DNA of 64,000 nucleotides from Rhabditophanes sp. KR3021 (lineage: Eukaryota > Nematoda > Chromadorea > Rhabditida > Alloionematidae): the NCBI GenBank assembly GCA_963281155.1, contig CAUJLY010000004.1:2232001-2296000 (forward strand), read 5' to 3'. How positions within the stretch are numbered: position 1 is the first letter of the stretch; each line of letters starts with the position of its first letter. The position numbers and the translations under genes were made by a program. Below, in pieces: positions 38,522 through 50,200 of this stretch. Under the pieces are notes generated by a model. It worked only from the letters and a program-made list of their open reading frames with translations. It had not been told where the DNA came from and ran no database searches.

Positions 38522-39411
38522 AATAATAAAAAGAATAAAGTGTCAGTAAGACAACTGAAATTAAACTCAAAATTAACACTTAATATATTGGTGAAAAACA
38601 GCTGGCAACAAACTCTAAATTAAAAACATTAACAAAAAAGTGGCATGGCCCACAATAAATGTATATATTAGCTAAAGTATATAATGATTTTCGATAACAC
38701 ACAACGTCACATGTTTTCCTATCTGTTTTGGCTATAAAAATGGCACCAATGTCTCTTCAAGTTACTCTTATTATATCTCATAGAAATTTATATTTGGTAC
38801 ACCTGATATCTTTCAATCACCACAAACTAAAACTGATGCAATAGGTAAAAATTATGATATAAAGGTTGCCTCGACGTCACAAAAACCCAAACCTACATTA
38901 CTTCATATGTATGAGAAGACTGGTTGTAGACTTTGCACACATGTTTAAAAGTAATTTGGTAAGATCAACCGATATGCATCCACATATTTAATCACCCTAC
39001 AATCATGTGAAGATAATGTGCAACTAAGTACACATATTTGATAATTTATGCTAATAAAAATAGAAAACAAACAAAAACAACGATTGGGTTAGGTAAATAG
39101 ACACATTTATTCATTAGCATCATATATTTATACAGTTGCTACATAAAAATTATTGAAATTTCGTGAATGAACTTTTCAATAATAAAATATAACTCACTCA
39201 CATTTCGTGTGTTTCAATTTTTATGTCACTGTGACGGCTCAATATTATCTTTGGGCGAGTCAATTTGTATATATTTGCTTTACAACCAGCCACAAATTCT
39301 TTCAACACTGGAATAAAACGTTAACGCTATTTTCATGTCATTTGACTCTTTAATTATTGTTGACTGGTGGTAGTGGAAAAATAAATTTATTTTACACTTT
39401 ATACACATGCA
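38522..39411. other. Intergenic region
   Basis: AT-rich; nothing recognisable as a gene was seen. The minus-strand AATAAA at 39386-39391 belongs to the three-finger gene whose stop is at 39412. Confidence 0.4.
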
Positions 39412-41812
39412 TTAATAATATAATATTAACGCTAACAGAATTAAAAGATATGATGAGGTATTTTCATTTTTTAAACAATTATTTGCCGTTCCTACATCAA
39501 CATTGCATTGATTTCCAGCACATACGCAGGTGATAGATTGCTCGCGGTTGTTGAACTTATCGTGACATCCTAATTGGATATAGGAATGATCAGTTACATT
39601 TATACATCCTTGTCTTTCAGTTCTGTAATTACAATATTAATGTAAGCAAGATAGTTCATCTAATTTTGCAATTTCTGTTTTAAAGTAACGCTCTACCAAC
39701 ATTGGTCTAAGACTTTGTACCTTTGAAACTCGATTATTAGCTCACAGATATTTGCGTGTCATGGCGATATTTGAGATCAAACTTATATTTACTAATTCAT
39801 TCTGTTTATTTTAGTTTCCAAATCGCCTCTTGCTAGGTGCTTACTAAATCTAATGGAAGAAAATAATAAGACCAATCCCTCTCGCAAAAGAGGTCATGAC
39901 TAAAGAAGGAATTATGAAAGGGATTCGGTACGTCGGGGAGACAGTAGACTTTGACGGCAGAATGTGCACCCACAAAACAAGATACAATCTTGCTGTTGAA
40001 CTACAAATGTTATTTGACAAGGAGGAAGACTTTATCAAAGAAATTGTCTATGATAAGTCGTTTGGTAAGAATGAGGTAATTGTACTAAAGAAGTGGCACC
40101 AGTCAAAGGAAGCCGCTGGGGTATCTTAATTGACTATCTAAGACCTCAACATACCAACTCCAGCTTAGGCGAACCCTCATTTGAGGAAGTCTACCCCGTG
40201 TTTCAGGAAACGAATGGTAAAGTGCTGATATCATGTTGGGAGAATTGATCGAAGCTTATAATATTATTGAAAAAGTTGACTATCTTAAATTTTTTAAAAA
40301 GATTAAAATTTGATTGCTTAATAAAATTAATATTCCCCCTTTAAACCCTTGAATGCCTACACTTGTCGTTCCGTAATTCTTTGCGTTGATATACCAATGG
40401 AAGGCATTTCTTGTCCATTTGTACGATGCATTCCGTATGTACAAAAATTTCCCATACATCTATTTTGCTTGCAGGAGCTTGTCATTTTGGCATCATGTGA
40501 AGTAACATCGCATAATACACACTGGTAAATTGGAAGTGTGTCGTATAAACTCCTGCCATTGTGAACTCGAGGTTTGTGGTGAATGGCGGGGTTATTAGCA
40601 GCGGATTGGATCATTTGATATGCTCTCATAAAGTCATTACACATATTAGTACTGCAAATGCAATGTTTTCTGGCTTTCATCGACGATCCCCAGGCCATTG
40701 TGACGCAAACTCGACTTCTATGAGATAATAACTGAGGCCCTTTGTAGAAATAAGGTAAGGACGGAGGTCCAAATCCACAGCCTGAGATTCCTGTGATGCT
40801 ATCTTCGTGGCACCAATGTCCACTACAGGTTTTTGAACAGTTGGGCTCTTTCTCGGAGCATTTCCGACAAGTGACGTTTCTTCTAAACGTATGTCTCATC
40901 ACAATTCCATCATTACAAAATTTTCCCGCACAAACACATAAAATGTGATCAGGCAAAGAATCATAATCACACCCAGCCTGACTTCTCGATGGTTTCTTAA
41001 CACACCCCTTAGTAATTTGAAATACCCCAGGAATTTCCATTGGCCTTTTACTCGTGTAACAATAGTCAGCCTCACACGACCCCATCTTCAAATAAAACAT
41101 TATTACATATGTAAAATTAATTTGTAAACTGACATCCACATATTTATTAACTCTCTAACAACTCTACTCATCAACATAAATCAAATTTACATACAAGAGT
41201 ACCTGTTCAAAATTCAATTGCTTATATAAAATCTGGCAATACGGCCAAGGAAAAACAATCAATCTACGTTTTAGTTGATTTGCATGCTAATGTGGATCTT
41301 AAAAAAGTATCATTTGGGGAATGAGAAACAAATTGTTTCTTTCTATTGTGATAAGATGACTGCAGATGAAGCTCTTGCCTTTGAGTACACTATCACAATG
41401 AATCTTCAGAATGTGTTAGTGAATATCGATGCGTAGGGGCAACCAAATGATGTAATGATTAAGAAACATCTTAAAACTGTAAAGAGAATCTCGGAAATTG
41501 CTTTAAAAAACCTATTTTGCTTTAAAAGATACTACATCTCAAAAATATTGTATATAAAGTATTTGTGCATCCTTTTTAATAAATGTTTTGATATTACCAA
41601 CTGTTATTTCGTATAAATTTTTTTGACTATTCCTTAACTCACCTAAAATGAAAATGAAATTAATATCAGTTAAGCTCGTCAACAAGTACCTGACAATTAC
41701 ATTGTTCTGAATGACATTGACCGGAACAAGAATAACATTGATTAGCCGCTGTAGGTAAAATTAGCAAATTCCCAACAATTACTAAACTTAGAACACTTAA
41801 ATAACCTTTCAT
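39412..41812 (-). CDS. Triple three-finger (Ly6/ET-module-like) protein with GPI signal
   Basis: Exons 41812-41690, 41085-40361 and 39622-39412 give 352 aa, with all phases matching. The signal peptide is MKGYLSVLSLVIVGNLLILP; an upstream ATG at 41833 would add seven residues. Three cysteine-rich modules follow, opening with CYSCSGQC, CRKCSEKEPNC and CVLCDVTS. Each ends in a C-x-C-x4-C-N motif (CVCAGKFCND, CICSTNMCND, CVCAGNQCNV). This is the pattern of three-finger/Ly6 or nematode ET-module domains. The C-terminus (SYLLILLALILYY) is a hydrophobic GPI-type tail. Both introns are long (604 and 738 nt), and each contains a GIY-YIG-family remnant on the opposite strand. Acceptor TTTGAAG at 41086 is weak but required by phase. 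The ligand is unknown. Confidence 0.75.
39800..40325 (+). pseudogene. GIY-YIG-family element copy C, antisense in three-finger gene intron 2
   Basis: The best-preserved core is an open frame at 39896-40129 with GIRYVGETVDFDGRMCTH, aligning position by position with copy B, including the arginine. A frameshift near 40120 is followed by ILIDYLRPQHTNSSLGEPSF, the C-terminal signature shared with copies B, E and F (LID, TN, G, PS). The frame then runs to a stop near 40248. The Arg/Lys-rich segment before the core (TNPSRKRG) resembles copy B. AATAAA is at 40320-40325. Confidence 0.6.
41280..41583 (+). pseudogene. GIY-YIG-family element copy D (C-terminal part), antisense in three-finger gene intron 1
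   Basis: Only the 3' part is recognisable: a frame from about 41289 with ADEALAFEYTITMNLQ, an in-frame stop at 41436, then GQPNDVMIKKHLKTVKRISE. The last piece matches copy A closely in protein and DNA. AATAAA at 41578-41583 ends it. Just downstream on the minus strand, TTTCATTTTAG|GTGAGT at 41643/41642 separates a complete 47-nt intron from the element-bearing part. Confidence 0.5.
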
Positions 41813-41833
41813 CGGAAGTTTGAGGATCGTCAT

Positions 41834-44699
41834 GGCATATATGAAATGGAAACTTCTTGTTTTTACAGTATTTCCATCCACACAACCATTGCTTTTTGGA
41901 AGTAATTCAAATAAAATATCAAACAATACTATTATGTTGCCTACACAAAATTAAAAACAATTTGTGTAGAACTATTGTTATAAATAATAAATGCCACAAA
42001 AAATTACTGCACTACAATCTAGACCAGACAGCTTTAAATAATGGACCTGAAAGTACAAAAAAGTGTTGGAATAAAGGATAGGTGTTTTAAATAGCATTTT
42101 GCTTTTCAATTCAAAGTATCGGCAGATGGTGATGGCGCAAGAAGGTGATTTGATAAAAAATGAATGTATATTATTTGAAATTTTATTGGTATTGATAAGA
42201 GACACACAATAAATATAATGGATGTAAAGCAAAGCTGGTTCAATTACATTTAGATGTATGGCAATTTGTTGAACACATCAATTGGATAACTTTCTTTTAT
42301 GGGATAAATGGAGAAGTTGTGATGATGATAGCTTAAACCAAATTCTGAGTGTGGAACCATTTGCAAGGATATGTGGACGTGTTGTTCAAAATAACAACAA
42401 AAACCCTTGTCCGCCCATCAAAGTTTGGTAATGAGGTTGTAATAAAATTAAATATAGTGGCATTTTTGAGATTAAGCTAAATGTTGCCACTAGATAGGAC
42501 GTTTAAAACTCCAAAAAGAAGAAGACCCCTTTAAAAAGAGGAATTCGAGTTTGATGATGAGTAAAAGTTCGTTTTTAAAATACTAGCGTATAAATACAAT
42601 CGTCGCATATCTTGTCCAGTCGTTTATTATCTTAACCTGCTAAGAATTAAATGGCAAAAGAGGTAGTCTTTCACTGACTGCTGCAAAAATAAAGAGGTTC
42701 CTTTTTATTGCATTTTTTGAATGGCAATGTAATATGTTTTGTGATGCAAATCAAATTAAGGCAACTGTGACAAGGAGTGGTGATATATTAAATAAATGAG
42801 TGTATCCTTATCCTACAATAAAAATAATATCTCAAATAATAGTATAAATATTTACTTTCATTAAAACCCACAACTAATCAAACTCCTGCCCTTTTAGTAG
42901 CTAATAGTGGGAAGTGCCAAAGAAATTGTTTAATTAAAAGTGTTTTGATTGATGCAACTTTTTGTTTTACCTCGTCAAAGACATTTATCCTCTACAAAAA
43001 GACACTTAGCAATTAAGTTTCTAAGCATTTGTTATTGACTTAGTATTGGTTGGATATATTTTATTTACTACTAAATTAGATGGGATAATGTCAATTGTCC
43101 ATCTATTCATGGCAACAAGTTTAACACTTCGTTGTAAGTAGTACGAGTCGATGGATGTTCATTAACTTTTAATACATATCAAGATAAGTATAGAATAATT
43201 GTTTGAAATTATGGAATCTCCTTAAAGAGTTGCTTAAATACAATCATTATAAATCCATTTTGTATATGAATTTGAATTTATTCAAAAGTCAAAAGCATGG
43301 TAATTGATGAAACCAAGACCAGTCAACTGGCAAAGGTCACAGAGTCTTTTATGAAGAAGTAAGTACTTACAAATCCGTACAAATATGTGGAGTCAAGTCC
43401 TAGTTAGCTACTTTGTGTTACTTCTTTTTTTAGTTACTTTATTTTGCCCTAATAATTGAATCATAAAAATGTATTAATGGACCAAACCAGTGCATATTGA
43501 AGGTTTGAAGCGTAAAAAAGACACTAGAACCTTTATTATAGTAGTCCTTTGGGATAAATATATTCACCGTTGAATAGATTTTTTGATAAGACACATTGCA
43601 ATTTTAATTGGATAATGGATGCATTATTGATGGTAGACTTTAATTTTGTATAGAGGTAATTATTAGAAGAAGTCAGCTCTAATGAATCCTAACCTAAATA
43701 GGCTTTTTTGAATAGTATGCTTAATTAGATAATTTTGTTTTGCCATAAAAAACATTACTTAAGCTCTTTAAATATTTAACTTTATAAAAATAAATATAAA
43801 GAGGGCTAGTAGAAAGTGGCTTGAATATTAATCAGTTGAATAAAGGTAAAATAAGCCGAATGATAAAATAAAAGCATGGATAATAATACAATACATACAA
43901 ATATTGAAAGGTGCATGTGTAAATTTAGACACATCAAATGTGTCCATATAAAATGCGGCTCAAAACCTTTTAACATGTAACAATAGTCTAAGGGCATACA
44001 ACTACATTTGAGATGTGTTCTATTTGGAGGAGGTAAAGAACTGTTTTGGATAATACTATTTTTTCCGAATTTATAAAAATATGTATAGGCAAAAAATAAA
44101 TATATGAATGATATCAAAAGTTGATAATTATTGAAAGTTGTTAAGTTGTGTGCTGTAAAAGTGAATAATTGTAACAAAAAGGCATGTCAATCGAAGTAGA
44201 AAGTACATTGAAGGTAAAATAAAAAGCAGAATAAATATTTCAATTTCTCATTACCATTAATCGACAGTTTGCCATTCACGTATGATTAATATTTGAAAAG
44301 ACATTAAATGTTATTTTGTTCTTAATGTCCTTTTTAGGGTACAAAAGTTATTTATGTTAAAAGACAGAAATAGGAAATTAAGTAATTAATGAAGGGGGAA
44401 ATAAAAGTAAAATGATGTGGACTAGAATTTAAATTTATTTCGTTCGTTAAATTGCTACACATCTTCGCTTGTCTTGTCTATCTGTCATGTCAAGCTAATC
44501 TAGTAAGGTTGTAACTTTTGATCTAATCCGCATTCAATGGCATCAGAAACCTTCAAAATAGGTCCCATAAATGCTATAATCTATAGATTAATGTTCAATC
44601 TATTCGCATGCCAACTTGGAACATCTATATAAACGGAAAATTTGTGAATTAATTTCTTATTTACTTATTAAAGTTTGTAATACTCCACCTCTACTCAAT
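41834..44699. other. Long intergenic region
   Basis: About 2.9 kb, AT-rich, between the divergent three-finger and four-helix genes. No supportable gene, RNA or repeat was seen. The minus-strand frame 43806-44177 is open for 123 codons, but it shows no family features, has strongly AT-biased hydrophobic content and no clear splice partners, so it is not called. Confidence 0.4.
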
Positions 44700-45509
44700 A
44701 TGTCATTAAACCAAGAAGAACGGCATATTATGTATGGTCCACCACCAGCTTATCCCGGTCTTAATCCTAATGACTTTATTCTACCCGAATACGAAGAACT
44801 TATTCTAGATGAAACAGAAACATACTTGAAAAATGCTCCCGTTCCGCCTCAATACTTTTTAAGTCAAATGATTGAAAATGATGCTGATTTCGAGAAAAAC
44901 ATGGACGCTTTTTCATTAAAGCAGGAAATTAATGGTTTGGGATATGTAAGTTGAAAATGTTAATTAATTAATTAAATATATTATTTTTGAACGTCATTCT
45001 AATCGAATTCCTTAATTTAGACACACTCAATTGTTGGCGTAATCATTACTACATTCTTATTATCATTCTACAGCATATGGTTTTATAATAATATTTGGAT
45101 GAATTCAGCAAAGGAAAATTTTGTTTCGCAAAGTATGATGTTCTATTTCATCTTTGTCCAAGTATCTGTTTATGCGTGTTGGAAAGTCGGGAAGTACCTG
45201 TTTTATATTCCACAAATTCCATTTTTATACAATGAATGCTGCCTGCTAGTATCTTCAGTACTGTTTTTAACTCTTATTACCAAAGAAATTATTTTAGCTC
45301 AGCAATTCACTATTGAGTTTGATTTGGTTTTCACATCTATTTTAACGTGCTTTCTCTTCGTTTCAATTTGTTTTAATATTATTAAATTCAGAAGAAATTA
45401 CAAAGAAATCATGGCACACGAAGAAAATATTAGCGAGATTATGGATGGATTAAATCATTTTTATACAGTTCAACTCCTCGAATCTCTTAATTTTTCTGTT
45501 TCCAATTAA
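44700..45509 (+). CDS. Unrecognised four-helix membrane protein with N-terminal PPxY motif
   Basis: Exons 44700-44945 and 45021-45509 (75-nt intron, phase 0) give 244 aa. The first ~80 residues are soluble and acidic, and include YGPPPAYPG; PPAY is a PPxY motif of the kind bound by WW domains of NEDD4-type ubiquitin ligases. Four hydrophobic segments follow: SIVGVIITTFLLSFYSIWFY, MMFYFIFVQVSVYACWKV, LLVSSVLFLTLITKEIIL and VFTSILTCFLFVSICFNII. The tail is polar. AATAAA is at 45532. I do not recognise the family; a tetraspan or LAPTM-like trafficking protein is possible. Convergent with the ABC transporter. Confidence 0.65.
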
Positions 45510-45636
45510 TTAACTTAACTTAATAAACTTAATTTATTTCTGTACAAATATTTTATTCTAAATATACCAAACTATGTTATTAAAAGAGAGCAATCCTCTT
45601 CTCCATTTTATATTAAAATAACAACAAAAAATTTAT

Positions 45637-48600
45637 TTAAAAAACTTCGTTAGTCCAGCCAATTGCTTGCTTGTCTACGAGTGATTTAAAGACTCCATCC
45701 TTGATGCTTATTAGCTCGTTAAAACTACCCATTTCGGCTACTCGACCAAGCGAAAGAACCACTATTTTGTCGGCATTTTTGATGGTTGATAATCTGAAAT
45801 GAGTTGTAACTTGATTGCGGAAAGATCCAAACTAACCTATGAGCAATAATTAAAACAGTCTTTTGTTTATCCTCAAGCAATTTTTCTAATGCCATCCGCA
45901 CGTTGTATTCTGCAATTGCATCAAGTGAGCTGGTGCATTCATCGAGAACCATCAAATTAGGTTTTAAATACAAGGCTCTTGCTATACTTAATCTCTGTCT
46001 CTCTCCACCCGATACTCCTGAAGAATTCTGTTCTCCGACCATTGTGTCGTATCCTTGTGGAAATTTAGAAATAAAGTCAATTGAATTACTTTGCTGGGCA
46101 GCTTGGATTACATCAGCCTCTTTAATTTCTCTTCCCACTTCGGCTCCATAAGTGATGTTGTCTCTAATGGTAGTTGAAAACAATACAGGTTCTTGCCCAA
46201 CTGCTCCGATATGCCTTCTCCAGTAAGAAGGATCCAAATCTTTAAGGTCGTGGTTATCAACGAAAATATTTCCGCCCGTTGGATCATAAAGGCGAAGAAG
46301 AAGGTTGGCAATTGTCGATTTTCCGCATCCACTGCCTCCAACAATTGCTGTTACTTTCCCCGTATCAACTGAGAATGTTACATCGTGAAAGATGGGATCT
46401 CTTCCTGGATAAGAGATATATTATTATTTTTTGGAAATCAGACATATGTTTATTAATTTTGGGTAAATAAGTATATATGTAATAGACAAACAATTTAATC
46501 TTTTTAGATTTATTATTAGCATCAAAAAGACAATGCACCACAAACTGTTGTTGTTTCAACGTACTAAAATGTTTGAAAGGTAGTACTGAAGTTATCATGG
46601 ATCAGAATGATGACGACGGTCAAAAGGAAGGAATATTTGTGCTCCTTCAGCAAAGGAGATATATTTTAGGCGATCAAAAAATCAATTTTAGAATTCAAAA
46701 GAATCTTTATGGGCAATTATAAAGTACCGAAGACTAGACATCCGTTGAGAATCTTGAGCTGATACGTGACTTGTTTCATAAATGATTTGATTCATTTATC
46801 AAAAGTTTGTATCAAGCTTCAGAAATCTTATTCTAAGAGAAATATTTCTCACTAACCTATATGATTCAATCTCAAAAGTAGGATTAATGCAAATGGGTTC
46901 AATTTTCTTGCAACTGGTCGACTTCAAATATATAAACAATACAAAGTAATCTTTTACAAACGTAAATTAGAAAATGAACGTTTGATATTTTAAGTAATAT
47001 CTTATGCTCTCCCAGGATCTTTTAATCACTCTATTAAATGGGAATTAGCATTCGATAGAAAAGAACTATTCTTAAATAGGCTACTTAATTCCAAAAAGAA
47101 GGTAATTATTGCCAAGAACGTAGAAGCTATCCTAACCAACGCTCTTCGTGATCAAGCCACTAATTTAGACTCAGACAAAATGTCCTTTGACTTTGTTTCA
47201 AAATGCGACTTGCAGAACATATTTTGGAGTACTAGTGTATCTGTTTGTATTTTTGTGACTTTTAATAAATTTTTCTGTAGCTTTTAATTGTGTTTAAAAT
47301 ACCTGGGTAACAAAAGTTCACATTCTGGAAGGTAATTTTCTTTTCGACATCCTTAATTTTCAAACCTCCTGTCAAAGGAATTGATGGTTGAGATTTGTAA
47401 AGTTCGAAAAGACGAGTGGAAGCTCCTAATCCTTTCATTACTTCGGTGAAAAATCCCTAAATATATTTAATAAAAAAGAATTGCGGGAAACTTAAACTTA
47501 CCGACATATTGCTCATGCTTGAAGCACATAAAATAGCATAAATCATGAAAGAAGACAAATCTCCGTAAGTCAGCAAACCTTGATTAATCAAAGAACTTCC
47601 GTAGAAGACAATTGTACTCAGGGAAACATATCCAGTAAATTGAAATGCTCCATACATCATTCCTTTAGCAAATCCCTAATAACACAAAAAGATTAAAATA
47701 AAAAATGGGAATGAAGAGTTTAAATCAGAAATTAGATACATTCTAATCATTCTCGGGATTTGTGACTAACTGTAGATCATTGAAATTAGCCTAAGTACGT
47801 AGATACCCCAATTTAAAAAAATTTACAATATTTAGTAAAACAGTAGATTATAGGGCTACTAAAAACCTATAGAATGGTGCAACCGAACATTAGCTTGATC
47901 TTTAGAATAAATAGATATAGTCAGTAGTAAATGTTAAATATTTAAAAAATTAACTTATTTAGAATAAAAAGTAGGTTTCAAGCTCGTCTCTTACTGACCG
48001 AACTCACAAATGTAAGTAGATTAAGGGAATACTATCTTCAGAGTATTCGGTAATGTACTTGCTATATTACTTCAAACCACACAAATTACTATTTTTGTCT
48101 GATTTCTAAAAGGCAATTAATAGATTAGTCCTTGAATCAAAACGGGACTTCGCTAATGCAGTTGGTGGAATATTTTATGTAGGAGAAGCTTATAAGATGA
48201 GTGTAATAATGGCCCTGGATAGGCCCGACTACAGTTTCTCTAGTAAGTGGGATATGTCTTTGACACAAAATAAAGATTTGTTCATTAGGTGATTAAAGAA
48301 GAAAAGCAATTAACAATCATAAAAGGACTTTGCCTTTAAAAAGATTGCTGAAAACATCGAAGCCTTTTTGATTGACGCTGTTCGTGATCAAGTCACTAAT
48401 TCTCACTCCGGAAAGCCATCTCTACAATTTGATAGTTAAATGGACCCTATGAAGAACAAAAAAGTCGCAAAAATGATAATAATAGACTTTCCCGTCTGCG
48501 CACATATTAATTGTGTTTTAAAATATTAGTCCCTTTTTCATATTTTTGATAACCTACTTCTTTCTTTGAGATCCCCCAAATATCATCAATTTTAGCCTGA

Positions 48601-49570
48601 TAAGCAGCTAATTCTTTATCTTCAGCAACTAACATTCTCACAGTTTTGATGTTAGCTAATCTTTCCGTAGCAACAGTATTAGCACCAGCGACGGCATTTT
48701 GCATTTGCATAGTATACTTTCTTTGTAACTTTCCGAAAACATAGAAAGTCCCGACCATCAAAGGAATAACAATTGTGACAACTTTGCAAAGTTCGGGAGA
48801 AGTATAGACCATCAAACTACCACTTCCAAGCATTGTAATCAAAGCTCTAGCTCCATCACTTAAATTCATCGAAACAGAATAACCTACGATCAAAGCATCA
48901 GTAGACAACCGAGAAACAATCTCTCCGACTCTATTTTTATCAAAGAATTTCATATCTTGCTTCAAAACAGAGCCGAAAACTTTTGTTCGAAGATCGTTTA
49001 TAATTAATTGACCAGCTGTATGCATGCAATAAGCTCTCGCGCAAATAGCAGCAGCGCCAATCACAAAAATTCCAATTAAATAAAGTGGATTTTCCTTGAA
49101 AAAGGTGGCTAATTTCAAACCAATATCTTCTTTGTCCATCTGAGCTCCTTTACTAGCATCGTGCTGGTCTATTAATTTTCCCAACACACGGGGAGCCATC
49201 AGAAATATACTGGAGGAAACTCCTAATAGAGATATTCCTAAAAAAATTCTTCCTTTGTAAGGCTTAGCTAGGGCGAATATATTTTTAAGATCAGACCAAT
49301 TTGTATTTCTCAACTTGTAAGCAGTCCTAGTCGTTTCAACCGTTGAAATGTTTCTCTTAAAAATAGTTGACTTAAATTGCTTTCCACCTACCAATTTGGT
49401 GGAAAGTTTCGAGATCGTCTGAGGTAATAATGCACTTAATAACCTTAATCAAAGTATTAAATAAATAGCAATATTTCGACATACCTGTTGGAAACCATTG
49501 TCTTGGTGTGGTGAACATTATTAGAAAGCAAAGTTCTTGTAGAGAAGTTTCTTATTAAAATAGGTAACAT
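45637..49570 (-). CDS. Mitochondrial ABCB-type half transporter (ABCB8/ABCB10-like)
   Basis: Exons 49570-49485, 49443-48558, 47675-47502, 47456-47303, 46404-45837 and 45793-45637 give 674 aa, one transmembrane domain plus one nucleotide-binding domain. The N-terminus (MLPILIRNFSTRTLLSNN...) is basic and Ser/Thr-rich, like a mitochondrial presequence. The ATPase domain has Walker A GGSGCGKST, signature VSGGERQRLSIARAL, Walker B LMVLDECTSSLD and the H-loop IIAHRLST, which forms across the last intron. Such exporters sit in the inner mitochondrial membrane; ABCB10 homodimers are linked to haem metabolism and oxidative stress. Introns 2 and 4 are 882 and 898 nt and hold GIY-YIG remnants on the opposite strand; the other three are 41-45 nt. 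The stop codon overlaps an AATAAA by one base. Confidence 0.88.
46598..47269 (+). pseudogene. GIY-YIG-family element copy E, antisense in ABC transporter intron 4
   Basis: Begins with a possible start (MDQNDDDGQKEGIFVLLQQR) at 46598 and becomes broken after about 41 codons. The 3' part has a clean frame from about 47018: KWELAFDRKELFLNRLL, then NVEAILTNALRDQATN. This aligns with copy F, including the glutamate and the asparagine expected in the GIY-YIG fold. AATAAA at 47264-47269 ends it. Its tail TTAATTGTGTTTAAAATA reaches the host splice donor and is also found after copy F. Confidence 0.5.
48120..48439 (+). pseudogene. GIY-YIG-family element copy F, antisense in ABC transporter intron 2
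   Basis: The frame RLVLESKRDFANAVGGIFYV leads directly into GEAYKMS, a GIF-YVG version of the core, and on to KWDMSLTQNKDLFIR and a stop. After a frame break, NIEAFLIDAVRDQVTNSHSG completes the C-terminal signature and ends at 48439. The copy is also present at 54870-55189 because of the assembly duplication. Confidence 0.55.
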
Positions 49571-50050
49571 TTTATTTAATATTCTTGAAAAGGCCTATGG
49601 CCGAATTTGTAATAATTTATAAAACAAGCAAATGTGAGCAATAGATTGATGTCAGACTTGTTATCAATTGACTCGTTTAAAGACATTAGGTCTTGGAAGG
49701 GCGATACTTTGGAGTGGGGAGAGAGTTGACGCTTTTGAATAGATTACTATATGTGTAATTGGTTGAAGTCAGATAAGCAATACCTTTTCTGTGGGAAATA
49801 TCGCAGGTATTTTTGATGGTAAATTAATGATTCATGTGTATCTACACCTTATTTACTTGTTTTGTTGTTTTTGAATGATGGGTTGTGCAAGTTGTAAACA
49901 ACAAAGGGTGTTTGAAGAATAGTACATTTTGAAAGTATCTGAATCCACTTAAGTTGCAATAATTACAACAAATGGAGATATCGAATTCTTGAGAAAAGTT
50001 TAGATTACTCAAATAAACCTTCACATTACCGTATTAATTATCGGTTCGCC

Positions 50051-50200
50051 GACGCACACACACCTAACCATTCCCGATGTGCGTCAGCAATAAAAGTTTG
50101 TGTCCTGCGTCAGCAATTTGGCAAACTGATTGGTAAAACGACACCTACCCCAAATCCCATTTTCAACTTGTGCGTCAACTAAAATTCACTTGTGCGCCAG
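50051..50200 (+). promoter_or_regulatory. Clustered TGCGTC(A) motifs upstream of rps-9
   Basis: TGCGTCAGCAA occurs twice exactly (50080-50090 and 50106-50116). TGCGTCAA is at 50171-50178, TGCGCCAG at 50193-50200, and the reverse complement GACGCA at 50051. Five related copies in 150 bp of otherwise AT-rich DNA, 100-250 bp before the rps-9 ATG, suggest binding sites for a transcription factor. A TTTCAG at 50264-50269, 34 nt before the ATG, is a likely spliced-leader acceptor. Confidence 0.45.

Noticed and set aside
43806..44177. 123-codon minus-strand frame in the 41.8-44.7 kb intergenic region
   Set aside because: AT-driven hydrophobic content, no start context, no splice or poly(A) support, no family resemblance.
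46010..46040. ABC transporter signature region as degenerate
   Set aside because: VSGGERQRLSIARAL is fully consistent with an active signature; Walker B DECTSSLD is an acceptable variant.
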